From: Intestinibacter sp034113885
GTDB taxonomy: Bacteria > Bacillota > Clostridia > Peptostreptococcales > Peptostreptococcaceae
Reading direction: 5' to 3'
Length of the DNA stretch: 7,950 nucleotides
NCBI RefSeq assembly: GCF_034113885.1
Contig: NZ_JAXEWM010000251.1
Span: forward strand, 1 to 7,950
Every line of letters starts with the position of its first letter. Within the stretch, counting starts at the first letter, position 1. Both the position numbers and the translations under genes were made by a program. Positions 1-6,706 of this stretch are shown piece by piece. The notes under the pieces were generated by a model. It was not told where the DNA came from, did not search any database, and saw nothing but the letters and a program-made list of their open reading frames with translations.

Positions 1-21
1 AATAATACAATGATATGTTAA

Positions 22-28
22 GGGTGAT
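22..28 (+). promoter_or_regulatory. Ribosome binding site that fixes the radA start
   Basis: GGGTGAT (preceded by A) lies 7 bases upstream of the ATG at 36. It resembles the AGGAGGTGAT consensus and supports that ATG over the in-frame ATG at 15, which lies upstream of this site and has no good site of its own. Confidence 0.75.
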
Positions 29-35
29 AAATTTA

Positions 36-1403
36 ATGGCAAAAATTAGAACTAAATATGTATGTCAGTCATGTGGCTATGAAACCAGTAAATGGATGGG
101 TAAGTGCCCAGAGTGCATGAAATGGAATTCTTTTGTAGAAGAAATAGAAGAAAAGAAAAGTAAAAAAGAAGTTTTTGTTATAGATAAATCAAATTCAAAG
201 CCTGTTAGTATAAATTCTATAGTAGCTGTAAAAGAAGAAAGATTTACCACAAATATAGATGAATTAGATAGAGTTTTAGGCGGAGGAATTGTAAAGGGCT
301 CTCTAGTTTTAGTAGGGGGAGATCCTGGAATAGGAAAATCTACACTTTTAATGCAAGTATCTAGCAATGTTGCTAATACTAATAAAAAAGTATTGTATAT
401 ATCAGGTGAAGAATCTGAATCTCAGATAAAAATGAGAGCAAGTAGATTAGGTGTAAATTCACAAAATTTATATATTTTCGCTGAAAATAATTTAAGTATA
501 ATAGAAGCCTATTTGGAAAAATTAAACCCTGAATTGATTATAGTTGATTCGATTCAAACTGTATATTCTCCAGAGATATCTTCAGCACCTGGTACTGTGA
601 GCCAAATTAAAGAAGGAACATCTAAATTTATGAAAATCTCTAAAAAGATGGGAATATCCACATTTATAGTGGGACATGTTACTAAAGAAGGGGCTCTAGC
701 AGGGCCTAAGCTATTAGAGCATATGGTAGATACAGTACTATATTTTGAAGGGGAAAGATATAACTCTTATAGGTTAGTCAGAGCTGTAAAAAATAGATTT
801 GGTTCGACTAATGAACTAGGAGTATTTGAGATGAAGGATATAGGGTTGGTTGAGCTTAAAAATCCTTCACAAGTATTGATTTCTGAAAAGCCAAAAGATG
901 TATCAGGCTCTGTCATAATATCAACAGTTGAAGGAACTAGACCGATGCTTTTAGAGCTACAAGCGCTGGTAGCTCCTACAAATTTTGGTATGGCGAGAAG
1001 AACATCTACAGGTGTTGATTTTAATAGAGTTGCTTTATTATTAGCAGTTCTTGAGAAACGAATTGGATTACAAATTCAAAATCAAGATGTCTATATAAAT
1101 GTAGTTGGAGGAATAAGAATAAATGAACCATCAATAGACTTGGGCATAGTTATTGCTGTAGCCTCAAGTTTTAGAAATATACCTATAGCATCAGATATTG
1201 TTGTTACAGGAGAGGTTGGTTTAACTGGTGAGATAAGAGCTGTAAGTTATATTGAAAAGAGAATTTCAGAATGTAAAAAGCTAGGCTTTAAAAAAATAGT
1301 AATACCTAAAAACAATTACGAAGTAGTAAAGGATGTAAAAGGTATAGATATAATTCCCGTTGACAATCTTAGACAAGCAATAAATATCGTGCTAAGGGGG
1401 TAA
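36..1403 (+). CDS. radA: DNA repair protein RadA (RecA-like ATPase with zinc finger and Lon-like domain)
   Basis: RadA (Sms) is a cytosolic RecA-family ATPase/helicase that promotes branch migration and processing of recombination intermediates. Translated from the ATG at 36 it has 455 residues, the usual family length, and begins MAKIRTKYVC as RadA proteins do. Visible in order: a four-cysteine zinc finger (C10, C13, C24, C27); Walker A GGDPGIGKST at 94-103; a Walker B-like strand ELIIVDS at 166-172; the RadA-specific KNRFG motif at 252-256; and a C-terminal Lon-protease-like domain from about 290, starting near VEGTRPMLLELQ. An in-frame ATG at 15 would add seven residues but lacks a ribosome site. 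The gene is followed after 5 bp by disA, whose ribosome site lies inside the last radA codons, so translation is probably coupled. RadA is known to interact with DisA and reduce its cyclase activity in Bacillus, which fits the pairing. No defect seen. Confidence 0.97.
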   Translation: MAKIRTKYVCQSCGYETSKWMGKCPECMKWNSFVEEIEEKKSKKEVFVIDKSNSKPVSINSIVAVKEERFTTNIDELDRVLGGGIVKGSLVLVGGDPGIGKSTLLMQVSSNVANTNKKVLYISGEESESQIKMRASRLGVNSQNLYIFAENNLSIIEAYLEKLNPELIIVDSIQTVYSPEISSAPGTVSQIKEGTSKFMKISKKMGISTFIVGHVTKEGALAGPKLLEHMVDTVLYFEGERYNSYRLVRAVKNRFGSTNELGVFEMKDIGLVELKNPSQVLISEKPKDVSGSVIISTVEGTRPMLLELQALVAPTNFGMARRTSTGVDFNRVALLLAVLEKRIGLQIQNQDVYINVVGGIRINEPSIDLGIVIAVASSFRNIPIASDIVVTGEVGLTGEIRAVSYIEKRISECKKLGFKKIVIPKNNYEVVKDVKGIDIIPVDNLRQAINIVLRG

Positions 1404-1408
1404 TAATT

Positions 1409-2476
1409 ATGGATAATATAATTAATAACGAAGGTTTGTTACATGCTTTAAAAATGATATCTCCAGGAACCCCACTGAGAAAAGGCATAGAAAATGTGCT
1501 GAGAGCAAAGACAGGTGGGCTTATCGTACTTGATTGTAATGAAGAGGTTATGAAAATTGTCGATGGTGGATTTAGAATAGATGCTGATTATTCACCAGCA
1601 TATTTATATGAATTAGCTAAAATGGATGGAGCTATAGTGCTTAGTGAAGATTCTAGAAAAATATTGTTAGCAAATACTCAGTTAATACCGAATTATAATA
1701 TACCAACAACAGAAACAGGTACTAGACATAGAACTGCAGAAAGAGTAGCAAGACAGACTGGCGCTATTGTAATATCTATTTCTCAAAGAAGAAATGTTAT
1801 TACAATATATAGAGGAGACCAAAAATACGTTGTCGAAGAAATATCTGAAGTTTTTTCTAAGGCGAATCAAGCTTTACAGACTTTGCAAAAATACAAGGAT
1901 GTTCTAGATACATCTATTTATAATTTAAATTCACTAGAATTTAATGATTTGGTTACAATTTACGATGTAATAGTAGTAGTTCAAAGTATGGAAAGAGTTA
2001 TGAGAGTTGCGCAAATAATAGAAGGGTACTTAGTTAATTTAGGTGAAGAAGGATATCTAGTAAGAATGCAGCTGGAAGAATTAATAGGTGGAACAGAAAA
2101 AAATAGACTTTTATTATTAAAGGACTATAAAAGAGAAAATATAGATTTAGATGAATGTCAAAGGAAAATTAGAAATTTATCCCAAGAGGATTTATTAAAT
2201 AAGGTTAAAATAGCTAGAGTTTTAGGTTATAATGGAATTTCAGAAGACATGGATTTACAAGTACAAACTAAAGGATATAGAATGTTAAATAAAGTACATC
2301 GTTTACCAGCATCAATCATAGAAAATTTAGTAAATTATTTTGGAAATTTCCAAGAAATTTTACAGGCCTCAATAGAAGAATTAGATGAAGTTGAGGGAAT
2401 AGGCGAAATAAGAGCCACATATATTAAAAATGGACTTATAAAATTAAAAGTAGTATTAGGTAATGGTCATATATAA
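1409..2476 (+). CDS. disA: DNA integrity scanning protein DisA, diadenylate cyclase
   Basis: DisA converts two ATP to cyclic di-AMP. It scans DNA and lowers c-di-AMP synthesis at branched repair intermediates, linking DNA damage to cell-cycle and cell-wall/potassium signalling. The protein has 355 residues, normal for the family. The N-terminal DAC domain (about 1-145) carries both signature motifs: DGA at 73-75 and RHR at 106-108 within GTRHRTAERV. A helical linker follows (about 150-285). The C-terminal RuvA-like helix-hairpin-helix DNA-binding domain lies at about 298-347, with the hairpin VEGIGEIRA at 328-336. The domain set separates it from CdaA (membrane-bound) and CdaS (sporulation). 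The ATG is preceded by AAGGGGG at 1394-1400, 8 bases upstream and overlapping the radA end. No terminator is visible between radA and disA. All catalytic motifs look intact. Confidence 0.97.
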   Translation: MDNIINNEGLLHALKMISPGTPLRKGIENVLRAKTGGLIVLDCNEEVMKIVDGGFRIDADYSPAYLYELAKMDGAIVLSEDSRKILLANTQLIPNYNIPTTETGTRHRTAERVARQTGAIVISISQRRNVITIYRGDQKYVVEEISEVFSKANQALQTLQKYKDVLDTSIYNLNSLEFNDLVTIYDVIVVVQSMERVMRVAQIIEGYLVNLGEEGYLVRMQLEELIGGTEKNRLLLLKDYKRENIDLDECQRKIRNLSQEDLLNKVKIARVLGYNGISEDMDLQVQTKGYRMLNKVHRLPASIIENLVNYFGNFQEILQASIEELDEVEGIGEIRATYIKNGLIKLKVVLGNGHI

Positions 2477-2508
2477 TAATATGAAAAAGGTATTATAAAG
2501 TTTAAATC

Positions 2509-2535
2509 AAAGGAGTGTAAATTTTAAGGGGGTGA
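2509..2535 (+). promoter_or_regulatory. Two Shine-Dalgarno-like sites ahead of the TTG start of yacL
   Basis: AAGGGGGTGA at 2526-2535 is a very strong ribosome site 4 bases before the TTG at 2540 and decides that start, since no ATG lies nearby in frame. A second site, AAAGGAG at 2509-2515, lies 11 bases further upstream and is followed only by a GTG-TAA pair, so it opens no reading frame of note. Whether it acts as a standby site is unknown. Confidence 0.55.
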
Positions 2536-2539
2536 CACT

Positions 2540-3640
2540 TTGATAAGTAAAATAATTAGAATTTTAATAGGATTATTAGGTGCAGCATTAGGAACAACCG
2601 TATATGTTTTTTTAGTTAAGTATTTTCCAAGTGTATTTGTTGGAGTTAATGATTATAAATATATAATATCAATAGCAGTAGCTTTAATATTTGGTATATT
2701 TTTCTACGTAATAGGACCTTGGATAATTTCAAAAGTAAGAGATAGTGTAAAGGTATTAGACAAGGAAATTTCTAAATATCCGCAGTCTGATATATTATTA
2801 GGAACAGTAGGTCTTATAGTAGGTTTAGTTATCGCTTATTTAATAGTTGGAGGAATAGGTACTTTTATAAATATACCAGTTATAACAGCTATAATATCTA
2901 TAGTAGTATATCTATTTATGGGATATTTAGGTATTAGAATTGCATTAAAAAGTAGAGATGATCTGTTTAATATAAATAGATTAAGTAGGCTTACAACATC
3001 TTTAAATAAAGAAAAACAACCTAAAAAGGAAACTATAGTAAAACAAATACCACCAAAAGTATTAGATACAAGTGTAATAATCGATGGTAGAATAGCAGAT
3101 ATATGTAAAACTGGATTTATCGAAGGTAAATTAGTTATACCTAGATTTGTGCTAAATGAGTTACAACATATAGCAGATTCTTCTGATGATTTAAAGAGAG
3201 TTAGAGGTAGAAGAGGACTTGATATCCTTAACTCAATTCAAAAAGAGCTTGATATAGAAGTTGAAATAAGTAACGCTGACTTTGAAGATATACCAGAGGT
3301 TGACAGTAAGCTACTAAAATTAGCTGAAACTATAGGAGGAAAAGTAGTCACTAATGACTTTAATCTTAATAAAGTGGCTCAATTCCAAGGAGTGGAAGTT
3401 TTAAATATAAATGAATTAGCAAATGCAGTAAAACCGGTTGCAATACCTGGAGAACACATGCTAGCTCAAGTTGTAAAGGAAGGTAAAGAACAAAATCAAG
3501 GAATAGCTTATTTAGATGATGGAACAATGATAGTTGTAGATGGAGGTAGAAAATACATAGGAGAAACTATAACTGTATTAGTTACATCTGTACTACAAAC
3601 ACCAGCAGGTAGAATGATATTTGGAAAACCTAAAAACTAA
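2540..3640 (+). CDS. yacL: YacL-type membrane protein with PIN and TRAM domains (putative RNase)
   Basis: The 366-residue protein is the standard partner downstream of radA-disA in Firmicutes. Four hydrophobic segments are visible at about 5-27, 40-65, 85-109 and 112-136, then a basic linker (about 137-170). A PIN nuclease-like domain covers about 173-295 with the expected acidic set: D176 (VLDTSVIIDGR), E207 (VLNELQ), D255 (EVDSKLL) and D273 (TNDFNLN). A TRAM RNA-binding domain covers about 297-360, starting IPGEHMLAQVVKEGKEQNQG. This predicts a membrane-anchored metal-dependent RNase or RNA-binding protein; the physiological substrate is not established. The start is TTG with a strong ribosome site. 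It lies 63 bp after disA with no terminator between, and is followed by a terminator at 3716-3750, so it is probably the last gene of the block. In Bacillus, ispD and ispF come next; here an accessory carbohydrate locus does. Confidence 0.93.
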   Translation: MISKIIRILIGLLGAALGTTVYVFLVKYFPSVFVGVNDYKYIISIAVALIFGIFFYVIGPWIISKVRDSVKVLDKEISKYPQSDILLGTVGLIVGLVIAYLIVGGIGTFINIPVITAIISIVVYLFMGYLGIRIALKSRDDLFNINRLSRLTTSLNKEKQPKKETIVKQIPPKVLDTSVIIDGRIADICKTGFIEGKLVIPRFVLNELQHIADSSDDLKRVRGRRGLDILNSIQKELDIEVEISNADFEDIPEVDSKLLKLAETIGGKVVTNDFNLNKVAQFQGVEVLNINELANAVKPVAIPGEHMLAQVVKEGKEQNQGIAYLDDGTMIVVDGGRKYIGETITVLVTSVLQTPAGRMIFGKPKN

Positions 3641-3715
3641 ATTTAACATAAGAAATATTGTAAATTCATGGCAAATTTATAGTTTTAGATATATAAATGT
3701 AAATTTATTATATGC

Positions 3716-3750
3716 TTATAGAGGAGAGTCGATAAGACTCTCTTTTATAA
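3716..3750 (+). terminator. Intrinsic terminator after yacL
   Basis: GAGAGTC (3724-3730), loop GATAA and GACTCTC (3736-3742) form a perfect 7-bp core followed by TTTT. Flanking TTATA-GAG and TTTTATAA pair further, with two G-U pairs, to give about 15 bp in all. It closes the radA-disA-yacL unit. The A-rich left flank means it may also work weakly on the minus strand. Confidence 0.85.
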
Positions 3751-3817
3751 TTTGTAAAAAAAATATACATATCTAGGAAAAAATATTATAATTAAAAGGG
3801 ATAATATTATAAATTAC

Positions 3818-3911
3818 TTTTACAAATGTTCTTGAATAAACTCTTGGTAAACATTTTCAAAGCTGATGGGAAAAACAATGTATTAAAATTTTTTTTGGTT
3901 TAATATAAACT
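3818..3911 (+). promoter_or_regulatory. Activator-type promoter/operator of the PRD regulator (copy 1 of a duplicated design)
   Basis: Elements seen: TTTTACAAATGTTCT at 3818-3832; GTT-N8-AAC dyad (3828-3841, centre about 3834.5); TTTTC-N11-GAAAA dyad (3854-3874, centre 3864); GGAAAAACAATGTATTAAA at 3869-3887; and a candidate -10 TATAAA at 3904-3909 inside TATAAACT. The same elements recur at 6475-6570 with matching spacing. The -35 position (around TATTAA, 3881-3886) is far from TTGACA, as expected for a promoter needing an activator. Also present are an AAATGTT/AACATTT inverted repeat (3824-3830, 3850-3856) and a strong AAGGAGGA ribosome site at 3920-3927. The transcript leader would be only about 20 nt. 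Inference: the site is bound by the adjacent regulator. Confidence 0.65.
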
Positions 3912-3935
3912 AAAAATGTAAGGAGGAGTCCACGC

Positions 3936-5918
3936 ATGAGTAATAGTTTAAAATTGCCATCGATTGATTATAAAGAATTTAAAATTTTAACTTTATGTAA
4001 AAATAAAGAGTTCGCAAATATAAATTACATGGCTGAAGAATTGAAGGTTACAACTAGAAGTGTTAGAACATATATAAAACAATTAAATGATAATTTAGGA
4101 GAAGATATAGCACAAATAATATATGTTAAAGGGCATGGATATAAGCTTGAAATAAGAGATAATGAAATTTTTGATCTTTTATTTGAAGAAAATAGAAAAA
4201 TTCCTTTTGATTTTAATGTCAAGGATGAGAGAATTTTGTATTTATTAGATTTTTTTACAGAATTTGATGAAGTAATAACTATAGATCAATTGGCAGATAA
4301 AATTTCAGTAGGTAGAACGACTATAGTAAATGATATAAAATCAGTTAGAGAAATATTGAATGAGTATAATTTGGATTTAATCAAAAAACAAAATTTTGGA
4401 ATGTGGTTAAAGGGAAATGAATTTGATAAGAGATTGCTTTTATTAAATTATATCTATAAGGATTCAAAAAACGATTTAACAAACTCAAAATATGTTATAG
4501 ATGTCGAAGAAAATTTATTAAATAAATTAAAAAGTTCAATATTAAAGTTATTTAAGGAAGATAGCTTTTATGCTACAGACCAAATTTTTGAAGAAACAAT
4601 AAAATATATTTTAGTTCAGGTTGGTAGAATAAAAAACGGAAATGAAATTTTTGAGTACGATAAACGTTTCGACTTATTAGGTTCATATGACGAGTATAAT
4701 ATATCAAAGGAAATAAAAATTATAGTAGAAGATATTTTTGATATAACTTTAAATGAATACGAAACATTATATCTTACATTACCTCTAGTAAGTGGAAATG
4801 CTGCACCAATTTCTAAATTTGTTTCAAATAAGCCGAAACTTCGCGATAATATTGAAGATTTGATGGAGCTAATTTTTAAAGAAATATATGTTAGAATGGG
4901 AATTATAATAGAAGATCAATCTTTAAAAGATAGCTTAGGGTATCATTTAGAGTTTACTTTAAATAGGTTGTTATTTAAGATAAAGCTAAAAAATTTATTA
5001 TTAGATGAAATGAAAGAAAATTATGTATTACCTTATAATTTAGCAAAAATAACTGCTGATGTCATTGAAGATGTTTATAATTTAACTGTTCCAGAAGATG
5101 AAATCGGATATATAGCGATACATTTTGGAAGCTATTTAGAAAAAAATATGATTTCAAATACATTGAGAAATGTTGCTATTGTATGTTCTACAGGCCTAGG
5201 AGCTACGAATTTGATTACGATTAGAATAAGAAAAATCATAGGTCAACATATAAAGATAGATACTTTTTCGATGTTTGAAATAGATGAGGTTGATTTTAGC
5301 AAATACGATTTAGTATTTACAACAAGTGATGTAAATATAAATTCAAATGCTGTATTGAAAATAGATGCTATTTTAGATGAAAATAAATTAAGAAATAAGA
5401 TAGAAAAGATTATGTATTTAAATAACAGTAAGCTAAGTAAAAATTTGAAGAACATAAAATTATCAGATAATTTATTGATAGGTGCATTTTTACAAGAGAA
5501 ATATTTTTATGTATTGAATAAAAAGACAATTTCAGCTGCATTAAAAACGATGATAGATTCTATGATAGAGGATGGAATTGTTGGAGAAAAATTTAAAAAA
5601 GATATACTTGAGAGAGAAAAGACTCATCCAACTATATTTAATAGTGGATTGCTTTTACCTCACTCAGTAAATGATAAATCAGATGAAATGTATGTATCAA
5701 TTGGGGTTTTAAATAAGCCGATAGAATATCTAGGAGTACAAATAAAAGTAATTATGTTGATAGCATTTTCTAGTGATGATAGCAATACGGATTTATTAGT
5801 CAAAATATATGAAGAAGCTTTAAGCTTAGGTCAAAATGACAAATATATAAATCAATTGGCTAAATGTAAAACTTTTTCTGATTTGACAAGTACATTATTA
5901 AAAATATCAATAAAATAA
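3936..5918 (+). CDS. PTS-controlled transcriptional activator, MtlR/LicR type (HTH-HTH-PRD-PRD-EIIB-EIIA)
   Basis: This 660-residue regulator has an N-terminal helix-turn-helix (about 12-60, LKVTTRSVRTYIKQL), a second Mga/HTH-11-type helix-turn-helix (about 97-150, ISVGRTTIVNDIK), PRD1 (about 190-290), PRD2 (about 303-405), a galactitol-type EIIB-like domain (about 411-500, with C417 in CSTGLGA) and a fructose/mannitol-type EIIA-like domain (about 508-657, with H576 in LLPHS). This is the layout of DNA-binding activators such as MtlR, not of RNA-binding BglG antiterminators, which begin with a CAT domain. PRD2 keeps both phosphorylatable histidines (H337, H396). PRD1 appears to have lost both: no His anywhere in it, with TLPL where TLHL is usual. 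Known MtlR logic is that HPr phosphorylation of PRD2 activates, while EII phosphorylation of the EIIB/EIIA domains inhibits. The ATG at 3936 follows AAGGAGGA by 8 bases. gutM follows after 20 bp. Control of the 6707 operon is inferred from shared promoter elements. Confidence 0.93.
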   Translation: MSNSLKLPSIDYKEFKILTLCKNKEFANINYMAEELKVTTRSVRTYIKQLNDNLGEDIAQIIYVKGHGYKLEIRDNEIFDLLFEENRKIPFDFNVKDERILYLLDFFTEFDEVITIDQLADKISVGRTTIVNDIKSVREILNEYNLDLIKKQNFGMWLKGNEFDKRLLLLNYIYKDSKNDLTNSKYVIDVEENLLNKLKSSILKLFKEDSFYATDQIFEETIKYILVQVGRIKNGNEIFEYDKRFDLLGSYDEYNISKEIKIIVEDIFDITLNEYETLYLTLPLVSGNAAPISKFVSNKPKLRDNIEDLMELIFKEIYVRMGIIIEDQSLKDSLGYHLEFTLNRLLFKIKLKNLLLDEMKENYVLPYNLAKITADVIEDVYNLTVPEDEIGYIAIHFGSYLEKNMISNTLRNVAIVCSTGLGATNLITIRIRKIIGQHIKIDTFSMFEIDEVDFSKYDLVFTTSDVNINSNAVLKIDAILDENKLRNKIEKIMYLNNSKLSKNLKNIKLSDNLLIGAFLQEKYFYVLNKKTISAALKTMIDSMIEDGIVGEKFKKDILEREKTHPTIFNSGLLLPHSVNDKSDEMYVSIGVLNKPIEYLGVQIKVIMLIAFSSDDSNTDLLVKIYEEALSLGQNDKYINQLAKCKTFSDLTSTLLKISIK

Positions 5919-5938
5919 TAGAGTAAGGATGTGTTTAA

Positions 5939-6382
5939 ATGAAAATAATTATAGTTTTAATACTTTTATATCTTGCAAATTTTGGAACATCATATTACCT
6001 TCATAAGAAATACGTAGCATCTCAAAGAAGAGTTAGACAATATGGTGGTGTTTCTACTGCGAGAACAAAGGGTGGATTTACGAAAAAAGGTAAAATAGTG
6101 CTTTTAGCATTTGATGATGAAGAAGAAATAATAAAATACGGCGAGAAATTTGAAGGTATAACTGTATTTTCTAAATTTGAAAAGATTGAAGGTATAGAAG
6201 GGCTTACATTAGATGAAGTGGAAAATAAGTTTGCTGATGAAGAAGTTATAATACAAGCTGTACAATACATAAGAGAAAGAGAGAAGGATGTTGATTCTGA
6301 AGTAGACGAAAAATCAGAAGAAGAGCAGATTGATGAAATAGTTGAAAATAAAGCAATAGAGGCTAATGATACTACTGTTTAG
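5939..6382 (+). CDS. gutM: GutM family glucitol-operon activator-like protein
   Basis: The 147-residue product matches the GutM/SrlM family. An N-terminal hydrophobic segment (about 1-20) is followed by basic LHKKY and then the family core at about 40-93: a glycine-basic stretch (ARTKGGFTKKGK), the strand KIVLLAFDDEEEI, and GITVFSKFEKIEGIEGLTLDEV. The core lines up well with E. coli GutM (R-x-x-GRF, VAIALDD, GLTVFARPQKIPAITGM, recalled from memory). E. coli GutM is described as an activator of the sorbitol operon, but how it works is unclear. The hydrophobic N-terminus suggests a membrane-anchored protein rather than a classical DNA-binding one. A highly acidic tail (about 113-147) extends beyond the roughly 119-residue E. 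coli protein. The ATG has an AAGGA site (5925-5929) and lies 20 bp after the PRD regulator, so the two are co-transcribed; a terminator follows. GutM nearly always sits with glucitol-type PTS genes, so it is the best marker of the locus type. Confidence 0.88.
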   Translation: MKIIIVLILLYLANFGTSYYLHKKYVASQRRVRQYGGVSTARTKGGFTKKGKIVLLAFDDEEEIIKYGEKFEGITVFSKFEKIEGIEGLTLDEVENKFADEEVIIQAVQYIREREKDVDSEVDEKSEEEQIDEIVENKAIEANDTTV

Positions 6383-6398
6383 AAATATTTAAATAAGG

Positions 6399-6439
6399 GA
6401 GACTTGATAAGTTTATGTGTAAATTATCAAGTCTCTTTT
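6399..6439 (+). terminator. Intrinsic terminator after gutM
   Basis: GAGACTTGATAA (6399-6410) pairs perfectly over 12 bp with TTATCAAGTCTC (6424-6435), followed by TTTT. The 13-base loop can pair further (TTT with AAA). It separates the regulator-gutM transcript from the next unit, so the oxidoreductase gene needs its own promoter. Confidence 0.9.
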
Positions 6440-6484
6440 GATTTATATAGAATTGAGACATTTATATAATTTATTTTTACAAAT

Positions 6485-6499
6485 GTTCTGATACAGAAC
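6485..6499. promoter_or_regulatory. Distal operator dyad GTTCTG-ATA-CAGAAC
   Basis: This is a perfect 6-bp inverted repeat with a 3-base centre, 71 bp upstream of the candidate -10. Copy 1 keeps only the outer half-sites (GTT-N8-AAC, centre about 69.5 bp upstream of its -10). It overlaps the end of the shared 15-mer. It is a probable activator half of a two-dyad operator; it has no U-tract, so it is not a terminator. Confidence 0.5.
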
Positions 6500-6511
6500 G
6501 AAAATTGTATA

Positions 6512-6534
6512 TTTTTCCACATAACGTGGAAAAA
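6512..6534. promoter_or_regulatory. Proximal operator dyad TTTTTCCAC-N5-GTGGAAAAA
   Basis: This is a perfect 9-bp inverted repeat with a 5-base centre, its midpoint 40 bp upstream of the -10. In copy 1 the weaker TTTTC-N11-GAAAA dyad has its midpoint at the same 40 bp. It lies about 31 bp, close to three helical turns, from the distal dyad. Position just upstream of -35 suits an activator contacting RNA polymerase. Confidence 0.55.
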
Positions 6535-6625
6535 GAATGTATTAAATTTTTAATTCTATTGTTATAAACTTAAATCATAAGAGAAATAGATTTAGATAAT
6601 AAATCAAAATATACTAAAAAAATTC

Positions 6626-6649
6626 AACTTATCAGAATACTAATAAGTT
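6626..6649 (+). other. Weak leader hairpin of the oxidoreductase mRNA
   Basis: AACTTAT (6626-6632) and ATAAGTT (6643-6649) can form a 7-bp stem with a 10-base loop. It is all A/T except one C-G pair and lacks a clean U-tract, so it is unlikely to terminate. It could affect mRNA stability or be chance in AT-rich DNA. Confidence 0.25.
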
Positions 6650-6706
6650 TGATACATTAAATTAAAAATAAGCTAAAAAGCAAACATATAAACAGGGGGA
6701 ATTGAA

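Larger units (their letters stand above)
6475..6570 (+). promoter_or_regulatory. Activator-type promoter/operator of the oxidoreductase operon (copy 2)
   Basis: TTTTACAAATGTTCT (6475-6489) is identical to 3818-3832. GGAAAAAGAATGTATTAAA (6528-6546) differs from 3869-3887 at one base. TATAAACT (6563-6570) matches 3904-3911. The start of AATGTATTAAA and the start of TATAAACT are 27 bp apart in both copies. No good TTGACA is found at -35, so the promoter probably depends on an activator. Two perfect dyads sit upstream. The transcript would start near 6576, leaving a leader of about 130 nt. Confidence 0.7.
6383..6706. other. 324-bp intergenic region between gutM and the oxidoreductase gene
   Basis: No reading frame of note is seen on either strand. 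From left to right it holds the gutM terminator (6399-6439), the second copy of the activator-type promoter (6475-6570), a leader of about 130 nt with a weak hairpin (6626-6649), and a strong ribosome site AGGGGGA at 6694-6700, 6 bases before the ATG at 6707. Confidence 0.8.

Noticed and set aside
15..35. A longer radA starting at the ATG at 15
   Set aside because: The extra residues MLRVINL are not typical of RadA, and the ribosome-binding site at 22-28 lies inside that stretch, pointing to the ATG at 36.
3670..3720. TAAATT/AATTTA small inverted repeats just after yacL
   Set aside because: Pure A/T stems of 6 bp with no U-tract, without support beyond base composition.
3782..3811. Direct repeat AATATTATA at 3782-3790 and 3803-3811
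   Set aside because: A 9-base A/T-only repeat in very AT-rich intergenic DNA; chance is likely and it is absent from the second promoter copy.
3936..5918. The regulator as a BglG-type RNA antiterminator
   Set aside because: It starts with helix-turn-helix domains instead of the RNA-binding CAT domain, is more than twice BglG length, and no RAT-like antiterminator/terminator pair is seen before the genes it would control.
6521..6536. A catabolite-responsive element (CcpA site) within the promoter
   Set aside because: The CG-centred stretch ATAACGTGG lacks the conserved flanking bases of a cre site.
6475..6570. A sigma-54 (-24/-12) promoter, as used with LevR-type PRD regulators
   Set aside because: The regulator has no AAA+ sigma-54 activation domain and I see no convincing TGGCA-N7-TTGC type element.
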